Notes under the pieces: generated by a model
Seen by the model: only the letters and a program-made list of their open reading frames with translations
What the model was told of the DNA's origin: nothing
The model's database searches: none
Shown: positions 32,734-46,000 of the stretch, one piece after another
Layout of the letters: the number at the start of each line of letters is the position of its first letter
Numbering within the stretch: position 1 is the stretch's first letter
Translations under genes and position numbers: made by a program
Source of the DNA: Rhizoclosmatium globosum
Lineage: Eukaryota > Chytridiomycota > Chytridiomycetes > Chytridiales > Chytriomycetaceae
Direction of reading: 5' to 3'
DNA: 64,000 bases
NCBI GenBank assembly: GCA_002104985.1
Contig: MCGO01000154.1
Location: 25,451 to 89,450, forward strand

Positions 32734-34126
32734 AATGAGCGTCACTTTCAACGGAGGCACCTTCGAGCGTTTCTTAGGTCCTGGTCAAGACTGCTATCTG
32801 GCTGACTTGGTGGTTGCTGATCCAACTTCAGCCCAATTGAGGTGCTTGACCTTTTCTCTTCCAGCCACAGTCACAGTTCCTTCGAATGATTATAACAAGG
32901 ACAATACTTTGGTCAATCAAATGACATTTGTTGACACTAGTCCAACGTGTGGAGGTTCTGATCTTGTGTCGCGTTTGTCCCTTGCTTATGGCCATAATGC
33001 GACCGGTCTTAAGTTTGACGCTTCTTTCAATCAAGATGCTACACCTTACGACGTTCTCTACCTAAGAGCTGGATTTGACGTCTCCAAACATACTGGCAAG
33101 CGTCGTGACTTAAATACGGAATGCGCTATTGAGTGGATCCCAACAAATAGGCTGAAGTCGACTGAATATGTGCTGGAGTACAAGAACCCTGTTTGCGGGG
33201 TGTCTGCTCCAAAACTTATTGACGACTCAGCCGAGAACCTTGTGCTTCTGGATAGTGCCAGCGTCTATGAAAATCAGATGATTTCATTGACAGGAGGGGA
33301 TTTTCAAACGGTTCTATCGCAGGCATATGGAGTCTCTGCCGAAACCATCAAGTCACATTTCATTTCCGACGTCAAATTTAATATTACTGTTTCGTCCAAT
33401 CCAGATAGTCCAAATGCGGAAAACTCGTGCGTTTACGACTATATTGCGGTTGATAGGAAATTTTTAAGTCGTGTTTATTCTCTTGTCGACTACGCTATTG
33501 GCAATCAGGCTATTTTGCCTGGTATGAACCTTCAGGATGGATGCATCAACGAATTTATGCCAGGAGCTATTTTGGAGGCAATATCAATGTTAACGTCAAC
33601 ACCCTTGATGAAGCAAACGTTTACTTGAACTTCACTGTCAGCAAGCAATGGAGGTCGTCGTGCGCCTGGGGATATCTCATTCCACTACTTTGACAAGTCA
33701 TTTAGTCCGACTACAACTATTGCTTCCACCGCGATTTCGACTACTTTGAGTACATCCACTATGGCTTCTTCTTCCGCGGTTGTTTCCACCACACTTGATT
33801 CATCAACTATTTCTGTCAATGCCGCTACTGCTGTTGCTTCTATCAGCGCATCTACTGTAATTCCTTCTGTCAGCACTACTTCGGCTATTGCTTCTGTCAA
33901 AGGTTCTGCAGTTACCACTATCGCAGATTCCATTGCGTATAATGCGGTTTCGACCACAGTTGCCATTCCAACGGTTGTTCCTACTGGTTACGTCGCTCCA
34001 ACTGGGAACGTGAGACCAACAGCTTACGGTGTTCCAGCTGCAGTCAACAATATCTACAAGAGTGCTTCTGCTGGTGTCGTTGGATTGGTTTCCGCGTTTA
34101 TGGTTTCCCTCTTGTTTGCTTTCTAG
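32734..34126 (+). pseudogene. Surface-protein-like gene with two frame breaks
   Basis: The first part (MSVTFNGGTFERFLGPGQDC) is a beta-rich segment of about 290 residues without a signal peptide, so a 5' exon may be missing. The frame stops at 33628. Homology-like sequence continues in another frame (GNINVNVNTLDEANVYLNFT) from about 33575, and again in a third after 33640 (SNGGRRAPGDISFHYFDKSF). The second break coincides with AGCAAGCAA, a 4-bp duplication. The third frame runs into a Ser/Thr/Ala-rich region and a hydrophobic tail (SASAGVVGLVSAFMVSLLFA) typical of a GPI-anchor signal. Either a recent pseudogene or assembly indels. The overall plan resembles the Cys-rich gene's tail region. 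Confidence 0.6.
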
Positions 34127-34383
34127 ACTGCTATTATGTTCTTTGAATCTCATTTGATCTATTCCCAGTATGGAATGGTTCAAGTATTACTAAAGTAATA
34201 AACTTGATTTCTTTTCAATTGATTATTCGATATCTTTACATTATTCGAAGAGATGATTACTTTTTTTCCAATTCATTTTACTATCTGTTTTCTGACATCT
34301 CTAATTAAAACGACAACACGGATCGTGACCAAAACTCTAACCCGACACACACAACCCACATACCGACAAAGAAAAAGGGGGCG

Positions 34384-36260
34384 TCATCCCCAAAACGAAC
34401 TGCTCGACTTTTTCAATGAACTTTTCAGTCTGTTGCCTGAACTCGTTTGACTGTTACTTCGTTGCGGAAGTCCGTCAGCTCTTTCTGCTGCTGATGCAGC
34501 ATGTCCGCCGAAAGTTGTTCCTCCAACGGGTCGTTGTGGGACTGGGTATGCGGCCAAGTCTGCGTCTGATGGGAGGAAGAGGTGGGACGATGAAGTTCCT
34601 GAGCGTTGGTTATGGTATACGGATGGGATTTCGGGGATAGGCGGGGGCGCTAAGGTTGAGAAGGAGGGGGTTCCTGGGGCGGAGTCTGTTCCTGCGGGGG
34701 ATTTCATTGTTAGGTAGGAGACGGCGGACGGTGGGGCTGTTGGAGCGTTTGGTGTGCGAGCGGATGTTCCGTGGTTGTTGAAGCGGGAGAGGAAGGATTG
34801 TTTTGAGGAGGTTGTGGTTGTGTTGTTGGAGGAGGTTGTTGAGGTGCCGGTTGGGGTTTTTGGGTGGGAGGTTGTGGAAGGGGTTGAGTGAGAGTGCGAA
34901 CGGGTTCGTGAGTACATGAATGAAGATGATGGTGTTGTTGGGTTTTGGGTCGTGGGCTTTGGCTGTGGTTTTGTGTTGAGGAGGTGAGAATCTGTTGAGG
35001 CGGTTGCTGTACTTCCAGAGGGTAACAAGCCTTTCAGCATACGCATGAATGAGGCACCACGGACACCTCCGGATGACGTTGTTGAAGTGTGGGACATTGC
35101 TGTTGGAGTTTCAGAGGACGAAGAAGGAAGGAGCGAATTTGAGGAGAGAAGAGCGGGAGAAGCAGGTTTTGGAGGATGTTGGGCATTGTTTTCGGAGAGG
35201 TTTGGCATTGGAGGAGCTTCGTCTGCGGGTATTGGTTTTGAAGCAGGTTTCGATGTGTCTGAGGTGGAAACACCGACAAACTTTGCGAACATTTCACGGC
35301 CACGAGAGAGCGATCTGCGAAGGGTTCCCTCTGAGGAAGAAGTAGTAGGAATGGGTGGCTGAGGATGCTGTGGGGGGTGCGAGACAGCCTTTGCGTTAAT
35401 GTCGGCCTGGGACAAGGCATTTCTGAGTTCTCGTTCGAGTTCTGCACCCGCTTCGGTCATTCGGGTGCGTGCAGAAGGATGGTGCTGGTTTCTGTTTGTG
35501 GGGGTTGTTGCGGTTGACATTGAGGTGGAAGGGGTGTTTGAGCCAGATGTTCTCGACGACGATTGCTGGATGTATTGCTGTTCCTGCTCCTTTTGAAGGG
35601 CTGCGAGAAGAGCCATTGAGGCAAGGGACGACTTGTTGGCATTGGTTGAGGGAGTGTTGGAGGTGTGACGTGATGCATCCTGTATGAGACAACGCATTAG
35701 ATGAGAAGTTCAGGGTGGGTGCATGCTGATACGAACCACCTTTGCCTGGGTAAAAGCTGGTTCTTTTCCCTTGTTCTTGTTCTTTCCAGTGTTGAGCTCG
35801 ACTATTTCAAAGTAGCGATCGGGTACGACTCCATTGACGGCCGTGCGTGAGAAGGGCGTGGCATACTCTGTGCTGACAAAGAAGGTCTTTGATAGGTCGT
35901 TGTGGTTGAGGGCACTAGAGCAGGTTAGCACTAGTTGGGTACTAGTTGGATGCTAGTAGATACGAAGATACTCAACTAGAAGGCCTGTCCCTTTCGAAAC
36001 GACAAATGCGATGGCAGCGACGCCGGGGCCAAGTACGCTTCAATTGCTTTAATCTTAAAGATCTGGTCGTTCTTGAAAACAACGGATTCGTTCGTGGAGA
36101 AGGTTGACGGTGTTGGAAGAACGACTTGGAGCTGGAGACTGGGCGAGCTCAGATCATTGTGGCTCTTTGATCGCTCAAATGCCTTTGAATTGGTTCCAGT
36201 GGTTCCAGTTGTTCCAGTGGTTCCAAGTGGTGCATTTGATGAAGGGGGCGTGGGAAGCAT
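34384..36260 (-). CDS. SH3-domain protein with long Ser/Thr/Pro-rich tail
   Basis: The start at 36260 gives MLPTPPSSNAPLGTTGTTG. An SH3 domain spans about residues 65-135 across an intron (donor GTTGAG, acceptor CTCTAG): FKIKAIEAYLAPASLPSHLS, FRKGQAFYALNHNDLSKTF, then NGVVPDRYFEIVEL. ALYDY is replaced by AIEAYL, and the usual WW is not present (KTFFV), so proline-ligand binding may be altered. After a second intron come about 420 residues rich in Ser, Thr, Pro, Asn and Gln. Short ordered islands include LRRSLSRGREMFAKFVGV and ASFMRMLKGLLPSG. The end is RLKSSLKKSSSSFWG. It recalls fungal polarity or actin-linked SH3 scaffolds, but I cannot assign an orthologue. Confidence 0.7.
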
Positions 36261-36528
36261 CAGACGTTACTGTCACTTGATGGAAGTGTTTCACCTTTCT
36301 TTCAATGTCATCCAACTTCAAAACCAACAACTATCACAATTTTATCAAACACATTTTCGGGCATTTTTATCTTGTCGCCCGCCCTTCTCGTCTTTCTCTT
36401 TCTTCTGGAACGCACTTGCTACTCTCTGCCTGAAAATTCCATTGTTCTCCAGAACTCACCCTTTCCTGCCCCCAAATCTCACTCCAATCTTCTATCGTAT
36501 CCATCAAACACTCTAATTAGTTACAAGT

Positions 36529-39423
36529 ATGGTCTTTTACGACGCCCAAGGCTATCCAAAGCCTGCGCGTTCTCGCTCATCGCACTCTGTTTATCAAGAG
36601 ACTGAGGCATCGAAGGAATCCTTGAGGGATGACTCTTACGGCCGCGCACCTGAGCAAAAGAAGGAATCATCAGTTTGGGATTCTAACTGGACCTGGGACA
36701 AGTACTGGGACCAATTGGATCAAAAGAATCAAGAAATGGATGGCCAGGTTGATTCGAGTCAAAAGAGAAGTGGCTTCGCTTCAAAAAACACGGATCAAGA
36801 AAGTGTTTGGGACTCTGTCGCTTCCGCTTTAAAATCTTCTTCTTCGTCTCCGGATTCGCAACATTCGTCAAAGGATTCGTCAACGAAATCGAAAAAGGAT
36901 TCTGGCTCAATCTTTTTCACTCAACAATTCGATTCAGATTCTGTGGATGGAAATAACAAGGATGAAGACTGGGGCTGGTGGAACAAAGTGGCGGGTCAGT
37001 TTGCTGACTTGAAGAGTGTCAATGGGAAGGAACTGAATGTCGCCGATTCTTTTAATTCATTTTTCGGGATGGATGTCTTTGTGTCGAGTCGTGATGGACC
37101 TTCTGCTACGAATCAAAAGTCAAGTGAAGGTGTTCAGGATTCAAAGCCATCTGCACGTGCATCAAATGTTCATGAAAGTAGACGATCTGATGGAGCGACA
37201 AAGGAAAAGAGTGTCTGGGATTCTTTCAATGTCAACGACTTTGTTGCGTCTCCAAAGCCGTCTTCATCATCTAAGTCAGTGAGGGATCTACCTGTCAAGA
37301 GTGCGAACCAACAGCGGCCAATCTTTTATGGACAACAGCGACAACAGCAAAACGAACAGCAATACCATCAACAGAGACAGCCGGAACGCCTTCAAGTTCG
37401 GCCTGTTGTTGCTGATTCGGATTTTGTTCGTGAACGTGGTTCCGGTCATCAAAGATATCCTGCTCGCGAAGAAAGTCGTCGCGAGTATGAGTCCGATGGA
37501 TACGTTCGTGCTCAGCGGGATGAATGGGATGGTGGTCGTCGTCATTATCGTAGTGAGGAGTATGAGTCCCTGCCACAAAGGCGTTATGAACGTGGAAGTA
37601 GTCCTGGTGCACGTCCAAGGGAGTATCAACGAGAGGAGTACAATGAAAGACGACCAAGAGAAAGGGAGCAGCCAAAGCGTCGATACCGCGATGAATCCTA
37701 TGAACGTGAATACGAAAAGATTCGTTCTGCATCAAAAGATCGTACTCGCGTGACTGAAAAGCCGAAAGTTGCGGCGGATCGTGGTGAGAAAAAGCAGAAG
37801 TCACAAACAAAGGAAGGAACTTCTGCGTGGGATCAATACTGGGATTCTACTATTGCTTCTTATACGGCTTCTGGGAAGAGTGGATCCGAGGTATGCATTT
37901 ACTTGAATTCAAGAACTTCATTTAAATTCTTTCTCACAGGGTCATGGACGTCAAGGCTTGTGGAGCGCGTATGACAGTGTCTTGCAATTCGTGGGCGATA
38001 AATTGGTTTCAGGAAACCCTCGCCAACAAAACTACCAACAAGACACACAAGAACCTGTCGTTTCGACTTCGCAACGTTCGAAGAAAAGTGGATGGTTCTC
38101 GTCGAAGGAAAAGAGTATCTGGGATGGGTATGGAGTTAGTGCTCAGAATGTGAATGGCGGAGAAAGGAAGAGTGGACATGAATTTCATGGATTGAAGGAT
38201 GGGCCTGTGTTTCCGGAGACGGCTAAGACCACTGGGTGGAGTCTTTGGGGGTCGACGCCTGTAAAGACTCCCATTGTTGGTGGAAAGAGTAATGCGGCAA
38301 AGCAGCAGAGTTGGTTTTCGAAGAAGGAAGAGAGTGTTTGGGATGGGGCGAAAAGTTATGGCCGTGTGAAAGGGTATGGAGGAAATGGCGGGGACTTGTA
38401 TCATGGACTGAAGGATGGACCTGTGTTTCCTGAGATTGCGAGAATTGGACTTACGGTTCAAGGTTTCGGAAATGGTCTCTTTTGGATTATTGCCTTTGGT
38501 CTTACTGTTCGTGGGGTTTATGAGGTCAGTGATTTTGTCTTGTTTAATAGGAGAGCGTTAATTGAATTTGGGTGCAGATCTTATATCAGCTCAAGAAGCA
38601 AGGGCTGTTGGCTGTTACGGTTGACAAATGGGAACGATTGACGGGATTGAATTTAAGTTGGATACTTATTCTTTGGGATGTGGATCCTACCCGCGAATAC
38701 TTGGAGAAGCAGAGACGTAAGCAGAAGGTGGGAGATTCGAGAATCGAACCACTTGGAGTCGAGGATGTTGTTGACGCTAGTGGACACCCATACAAGGGAC
38801 GAAGCCTCTATGACGATCGGTTGCTACGTAAGACTCGTGTGGAGGATAAACTTGGGTATTCGGGTGTACCAGGACCTCAAGGGAATCAATTCAATCCTAT
38901 GGGTTGGCGAGAGAAAGGCGGTCAGCAGCAAAGCGTGAAAGTCACGAGAAGTCGACAGGCTTCTGCAGCTCCCGCCACGCCAATTGGAAGTGCGATTTCA
39001 GCAATTACACAAGTTTTCCACGCCAGCACACCCTCAAAAGTCGATAATATCGATTCTTACGATTTCAGGAAACAACAGCAAGCGAAACCTTTGTTCAACT
39101 ACACAATCAAGCCACGGATTTTGTATCCAACGCGTGGAGATCCAAACTACCCGTATCTCAGTGCGGTGCCGGCGCCAATTGCGAATGTTTTAGATTTCAC
39201 GGATTCTGTGTGGGAAGCTGCGGTTGATACTGCCGCGTGGGGTGTTGGAGTTGTTGCTGTTCGACCGGCAAAGAAAGTGTTGAAGACTGTTGGAAAAGTT
39301 GGATATGAAGTGAAGGAGTGGGTTGATTGGACTGGACGTTATTCACGGCAGAGTTTTAGAAGGTTGCTTGGATACAGCAAGCCACAAAAGATTGAGGTTG
39401 TGAATGGGAAGAAGTATGCGTGA
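36529..39423 (+). CDS. Unknown protein with repeated S-V/I/A-W-D motifs and one membrane segment
   Basis: Three exons (introns with donors GTATGC near 37892 and GTCAGT near 38526) give roughly 930 residues. It carries six short motifs of the type S-(V/I/A)-W-D: ESSVWDSNWTWDKYWDQ, ESVWDSVASA, KSVWDSFNVND, TSAWDQYWDS, KSIWDGYG, ESVWDGAKSYG. There are also two copies of HGLKDGPVFPE. The region 37320-37800 is Arg/Glu/Tyr-rich and looks disordered. A single hydrophobic segment (GLTVQGFGNGLFWIIAFGLT) follows the second HGLKDGPVFPE. The C-terminal part (from LYQLKKQGLLAVTVDKWERL) is basic and ordered. I do not recognise a family. The WD motifs could be short linear binding sites. Confidence 0.65.
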
Positions 39424-39479
39424 ATGAGTCTTGATTCAGATCTAAGTTTTATTGAATTATCTTCTTCCCATTTATTTTT

Positions 39480-42400
39480 TAATTATGACTCAAATAAGGA
39501 GGTATCACTGGGGACGCAGCTTGGCGAGCATCGTACTATTGACTTAACCTTTGGAGAGGATGAGATTGATGAGTGTTGTGTAGCTTAATTGGTTGATGAG
39601 GGTGAAGCTTCGTTTGCTTGGAGGGTTGTGTGTGTCCTGGGACTCACGCCATTTCACCTTTAGCTTATCATCTGTTTATTGAACTTTATTCATCAGGAAC
39701 TATTATGCTCACAGGCCAGGACCACGTCATTCTGGCGGTACTCCGTGTCGCCGACGTCGAAACAAATGCTCTGTCGGGCGCCTCTGCTCCAGCCACTACA
39801 GCTGCAAAGATGCTCAAAAGATTGAAAAGAAGGAGGCGAAAGAGACAGCGAAGGAGGACGGAAAGATGATGAGAACGAAAAGTGGAAATCAACTTCCATG
39901 TTGGGCAACGACACACTATGTTCGATTTCGTGCGGTCATTCAAAGGATTGAATCGGGATAGAATTATTGCCGCGCTTGATGAATACTGAAAGTTTGTTCT
40001 GGCTTGAGGTGTTGAGCAGAAACTGACGAGCCTGCTACGACAGCTACAGTAGAGTGGTGGTGGGAAGGATGTCACATTGCGAAAGTTTGGCTTCTTGTAC
40101 GGACCTGCACTTGTTGATCATGCTCTTTCGTTTGGAAGCGTGTTGGATGCTACCATTAAAACGAGTGAAGCAGTTGGTGATGATTCTGCGTTTGAGAGTG
40201 TTGTCGATGCTCTTACGAATGGATTTGGGGATGCGAATCGGATTATGGACTTGGCGTTTGAAGGAAAGCATGCCTTTGAAGGATGGATTACGCAAGTGGA
40301 GCACAAGGTGGGCATTATTTACCAAAACTAATCATTTCTGAACTAACGAAATCTTCACAGGGTGCGACACTACCCAACTCGGAATCTACTCAAGATACAC
40401 TCATCATTTACGATGAATTCCATCCCTACAACTTTTCGCAACTCGCACACCTTCCAGCTGACCCTCCAATCCTCCACCACAACACCTTTTCGAAATGTGT
40501 CGACGAATTCTTCACTCATACCGAATCTCACCGTCTTCAACTACGACTCCACGCCGCCGAGACTAGCGCGTCCAAAAAGCTTGCATCCGTGTCTCAAAGC
40601 CATACCGCCCAAGTCACTCGCCTCCAAACTGCGACCCAACAGAGCGCTAAAGTCGCAGCTTGTATTGAATCGAATCTCGAGGTTGTTGATGCTGTCATCA
40701 ACACTGTCCGTCAGTTTGTCGCCAGTGGGATGGATTGGGTTGAACTGTGGGAATTGGTGAAGGAAGAAGCGAGGATGGGGAATTACGTCGCGAGTGTCAT
40801 TACGGGGTTGAAGCTTGAAGTCGGGGTTGTGAGTGTTGGGCTCTTGGATCCGGAGTTTGTTGATGAAGAAGGAGATGGGGGTGAGGATGAGGACAGTGAA
40901 GAGGAGAGTGATAGCGATGATGATGCGGATGTTAAAGCGGCGAGGGGGCGCAAGAGAGCTGAGAAGGCTAAGTTGGAGAAGGAGAGGGAGAAGAGAAGGA
41001 GGGAGAATACTCTGAAAATCGATTCGGATATTTACTTGAGTGCATGGGGAAATGCAAGGCGGTATTATGATTCGAAGAAGCTTGCTGCTGTGAAGGGTAA
41101 GTGTTGTGTTAGTAAGGGTGTCACTAATGTCTTGCTATAGCGGAAAAGACTATTCATGCTGTCGGAAAAGCGTTAAAACAAGCCGAAAAGAAGATCACGC
41201 AAGACTTGAAGGCAACGAAAAACGCCGCACCTATGATCAAGACGATTCGTACTCCATATTGGTTCGAAAAATACAATTGGTTCATCAGTTCTGAAAACTA
41301 CTTGGTTGTATCTGGACGCGACTCTGCTCAAACTGACGTGCTTCTGCGAAAGTATATGCGAAAGGATGATGTGCTGGTGTGTGCAGATGTTGAGGGCGCA
41401 CCGGCTGTACTGGTGATCAATAGCTTCAGTGCTGGTTTTGGGGACGTCGCTGGTGCACGGCCTCCTGGTTTGACACCTGAAGCTCCAATCCCACCGTTGA
41501 CGTTGCATCAAGCTGGAACCATGACTGTCGCGCATTCTAAAGCGTGGGAGAGCAAGATTATCACTTCAGCGTGGTGGGTTCGTGGTGATGTTGTAATGAA
41601 GGCTGGAGGCATTGCGCCGCTGTCGCGTGGGGATAAGAACTACTTGGTAAGCTACCACTATTACCTTGAATCTTTTTGCTTACGGTTGTTGTTTAGCCAC
41701 CAGTTCAGCTTATTTATGGATTTGGATTGCTGTTTGCTGTGGATGAAGAGAGTTCAAAGAGGCACTTTTATGAAAGGAGACCTTGGACTCGTTTTGGTGA
41801 TGTTGCGGCACCTGAAACAGACGGAACAGCGTTGGTCGATCTTGACGAAGACGAAGCAGATGGAAACGAAGCACAAGAAGATTCTGAAGAAGATGCGCCT
41901 ATCGCTGATCAAGAACCTGAGTCAGTTGTGGTCAACTTTGACAAGTATCAACTGGAGAAGCCTCATGCTATCGAGTTGATTGACGAACCGGACGTTGCCG
42001 TGCATGAAGTGTCTGCTGAAGCGGTGACAAACAAAAACGGAAACGAGAAAAGAAAGTTATCGGCAAAGGAACGGCGAGAGCTCAAGAAAGGAGTTCCTCC
42101 TCATGACGTTATGGTCGAGCCAACAGAAAGTGAATCCGTTCAAGATCAGAAGAGTCAAGCTGAGTCGGACGACGATAACGAAAGTAATAATGACGAAACT
42201 GTCGCGGCTCAATCGTTTGTACCTGTGGCTTCGAAGTCAAAGCTTTCAACTCCATCAATTGCATCGAAGTCCTCAACAAATCAAACATCTGCGCCTCGAG
42301 GAAAGAAAGGAAAGCTCAAGAAAATGAAGGACAAGTACGCGGATCAGTCCGATGAAGAGCGAGAAGTGATGATGGCGTTGCTCCATGGGTCAGAATCCTC

Positions 42401-42946
42401 GGCGAAAAAGAAGAAGGGTGGTGCCGATGATGTTAAACCTGGGAAAGGAAAGGCGAAACAACCTGCACCAAAGGGAACTCCCAACAAGGATGCGAAGAAA
42501 GTCGCACCACCAAAGCCAAAAACTACCGCCATCGCTGGAGGAGAGTTCTTGGGTGAAAGTACGGCTCCGGAAGAGTTTTCGCTTTCAGTATTGGATTCGT
42601 TGACAAGCCAGCCGCATCCAGACGATGTCCTTATCGCCGCCATTCCTGTTTGCCTGCCCTGGACTTGTCTAGCGAAGTACAAGTATAAAGTGAAACTTGT
42701 TCCTGGGTATGATTGTTATTGATTCGTTGATGGGTCAGCTTATTGTTATTTTGCAGAGCGTTAAAAAAGGGAAAGGCTGCGAAATACGTTGAGTCTGCAT
42801 TCAAATCAATGTCGACAAGCACAGACAAGCGAGAGGCAGACGTGATTTCAAATATGAATGAAGCGGAGTTTGTTGCAGCCATGTTGGGAAAAGTGAAAGT
42901 GATGGGAACTTCCACTGGCTCAGAAAAGGCAGGAAAGCCAAAATGA
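39480..42946 (+). CDS. NEMF/Rqc2-like ribosome quality-control protein, 5' part damaged
   Basis: Rqc2/NEMF binds stalled 60S subunits and adds C-terminal tails. Homology is clear from LTFGEDEID and, after an intron, [20 protein letters not shown] (NFACT-N) through [20 protein letters not shown] and a coiled coil. Next come [36 protein letters not shown] with GRDSAQTD (NFACT-R), the [20 protein letters not shown] block, an acidic/Lys-rich linker and the C-terminal NFACT-C ending [19 protein letters not shown]. The first 80-90 residues expected are missing, because the previous gene's stop lies only 60 bp upstream. Between 39800 and 40060 there are frame breaks plus in-frame stops at 39987, 40005 and 40050. 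From 40053 on the protein is intact. Confidence 0.75.
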
Positions 42947-43066
42947 ATAAATATGTTTATGAAATAAGTGACTTAAACAAATCGATGAACGTAATTTGAA
43001 CACATTTGACCAGTGTTGTGAGCGGACTGCTTCAAGATTCTTTTCGAAATTGGCACGAAATTGGTC

Positions 43067-46000
43067 ATGAACACCAACACACTCTGGCGCTGCAACAACC
43101 ATTTTTCTGGTGAACACGATGTGTTCATTTCGTACCGCGTCAGCTCTGAAGCGCAAGTGGCCAAGTGGCTGGCATCGCTGATCGAACGGGTTGGCCGCAG
43201 ACGCTGCAACAAAGACATCCGAGTCTTTCTTGACAGCAACTGCCTCAACAAAGGCGAAGACTGGGAACAAGGCTTTCTCAACGGACTCAGAAACAGCAAG
43301 TTGATCATCTACTTGATCAGTGCGGCCTCGCTCGAGACTCTTATTGAGAAGACAAATGTGAGTGGCTTCATCTCAACTATTTTACTCAATTGATGTGATA
43401 CGCTGCAGGCAAACAAGGTTGATAACGTCCTTCTCGAAATTGAAACTGGATTGAAAATGAAAGCTGCGGACCAGGCCAGACTATTGCCAATCTTTGTTGG
43501 TTCTATCATGGCTGATGGCAGCTACTCTCCCTTTGACACATCATACTTTTCTGGAAGCAAGTATCCTGACACAATTCACGCTGGATCTAAGAATAATGTT
43601 CGTGATTCAATGGCCCACTTGTTTAAAATCCAGGGAGATTTCATTAAGCACCCACCCTCCAACAAGAATGCCTTATACTTGGCTGCTGACAGCATCTTGA
43701 AATTGGTTGCACCTCACCAAAGTAAGTTATTTCTCTGAATCTTATATCCTGATAGCATTCTTTCCCCTTTAGTAACTCAAGCCAATGATCAACAACTGCC
43801 ACCTATTGCCAAAAGTTTTATGAGCCACAAAACTGAAATTGAATCAATTTATCAATCTCTCTTCATAGATGGTGTTTCTCTTGTAACTGGTTTTCCTGGC
43901 ATGGGGAAATCATCTGTTGCAGCAAAAGTAGCCCATGACAGTCTTAAATTGTATCAGCATGTCTTTTGGATATCATTAGAATCTATACCAACAGCTTATG
44001 TTGGCTTTGAAAGAATTGCCAAATCCTTGAATCTTTCAGTTTCAGAGCCTACCTCAGCTGCTTATCGCAAAGTAGTCTCTTATTGGCTTGAATGCAACCA
44101 TGGATATCTTCTTGTAATTGACAATGCAGACAGTCCAAAAAATGTTGAAGAGTGCTTTCAAGAAGTGTCAAAGTTTCTTGGTGATGTCCTGATCACATCA
44201 AGACACAACAATATTTTGCAATTTTTCCAACATCTGAATTGTCATCAAATAATTCAGCTGGAAAGCTGGAGTGATGTCATTGCTTGCCAGTATCTTGAAG
44301 AAAGAACTGGCATTCCGACCAATATATCTGACAGCAATGTGAAAAGTATTCTTCATATGTTGAATGGCCATGCTTTATCTGTTGCCCAAGCTGGCAGTTT
44401 CATCAAGAACAAGCGATTGTCATATGCTAACTTCCTTAAAAAAATGCATAATCTTGTTTTGGATACATCAAGCTTTCCTGAGATAGGCAAGCGAGGATCA
44501 ATTGCAAAGATCTATCAATTGTTCAAAGATGATATTGAACTATCAGGGATTACTGATCCCTTGAGACTATTAGAAGCAGTATCATATTTGTCACCAGTTT
44601 CTATTCCAATTGAATTGCTTGAAGCTTTCCAAGAGAAGCTTCATCTCACAACTGATGCTGTAGAGAATATTAACATACTGGTCGATAATGGATGGTTGAG
44701 CACAAATGCAGATTTCACAATCTTCTCAACACATTCCATCATTCAAGAGCTTTCTCGACCCCAAGAACAGTCTGCATCATCTGTGCACTGTTATATTACT
44801 GCTTTTATCTCTTTGTATTTAGGAAACTATACTCAAATGGACAGCAGAGGGGGGGAGTTTTACATTGAACTTTCTAAACAAACACAAAGCATTTTGACTT
44901 TCATGCTTCAGTTAAATGATCATCACCAAGAAAATTGGTCCTTGATAAAGTCACTCGTTAATGGATGGTTTGCTTATCTTCAGCACTTCGGGCAACAGAT
45001 AAATTCTATTGAGATTCTCTACAAATGTATTCAAATTGAATATCAATTGTATCCTCATAGTAATGTCCTTGCTTCATCTAACTTCAAGCTTGGCGAAATT
45101 AAATTTGTAAGTTTCTTACCACTAGAAGATAAATTTATTAATTAAATATAGGAACAAGGAGACTATGTAGAAGCCAAGAAACTGTATGAGGAGTGTTTGC
45201 AAATTGAAGAGAAAGTGTATGGAACCAGACAACATCCTTCAGTTGCTTCCACAATATATGCTTTGGGTCAGATTGCTGCAAACCAAGGAGACTATGCAGA
45301 AACCAAGAAACTGTATGAGGAATGTTTGCAAATCCAGGTAAAAGTATATGGAACAAGGCAGCATCCCTCAGTTGCTTCTGCAATTTATGCTTTGGGTCAG
45401 ATTGCTTCAAACCAAGGAGACTATGCAGAAGCCAAGAAACTGTATGAGGAATGCCTACAAATCCATGTGAAAGTGTATGGAACAAGGCAGCATCTGTCAG
45501 TTGCTTCTACCATTCATGAAATTGGAATAGCACTTTCTTTGCAAGGACACTATGCAGAAGCCAAGAAACTGTATGAGGAGTGTTTGCAAATCCAGGTAAA
45601 AGTGTATGGAACAAGGCAGCATCCCTCAGTTGCTTCTGCAATTTATGCTTTGGGTCAGATTGCTGCAAACCAAGGAGACTATGCAGAAGCCAAGAAACTG
45701 TATGAGGAATGCCTACAAATCCATGTGAAAGTGTATGGAACAAGGCAGCATCCCTCAGTATCTTCTACAATTCGGGCTTTAGGTCAGATTGCTGCAAACC
45801 AAGGAGACTATGCAGAAGCCAAGAAACTGTATGAGGAGTGTTTGCAAATTGAAGAGAAAGTGTATGGAACAAGGCAGCATCCATCAGTTGCTTCGACCAT
45901 TCATGAAATTGGAATGGCACTTTCTTTGCAAGGAAACTATGAAGAAGCCAAGAAACTGTATGAGGAGTGTTTGCAAATTCGTGTGAAAGTGTGTGGAACA

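Noticed and set aside
39480..40076. Stop-codon reassignment or readthrough as an explanation for the NEMF-gene stops
   Set aside because: TGA and TAG end other clear genes in the window (TGA in the UreG-like gene, TAG in the lectin gene), and the region also has frame shifts, so damage or error is simpler.
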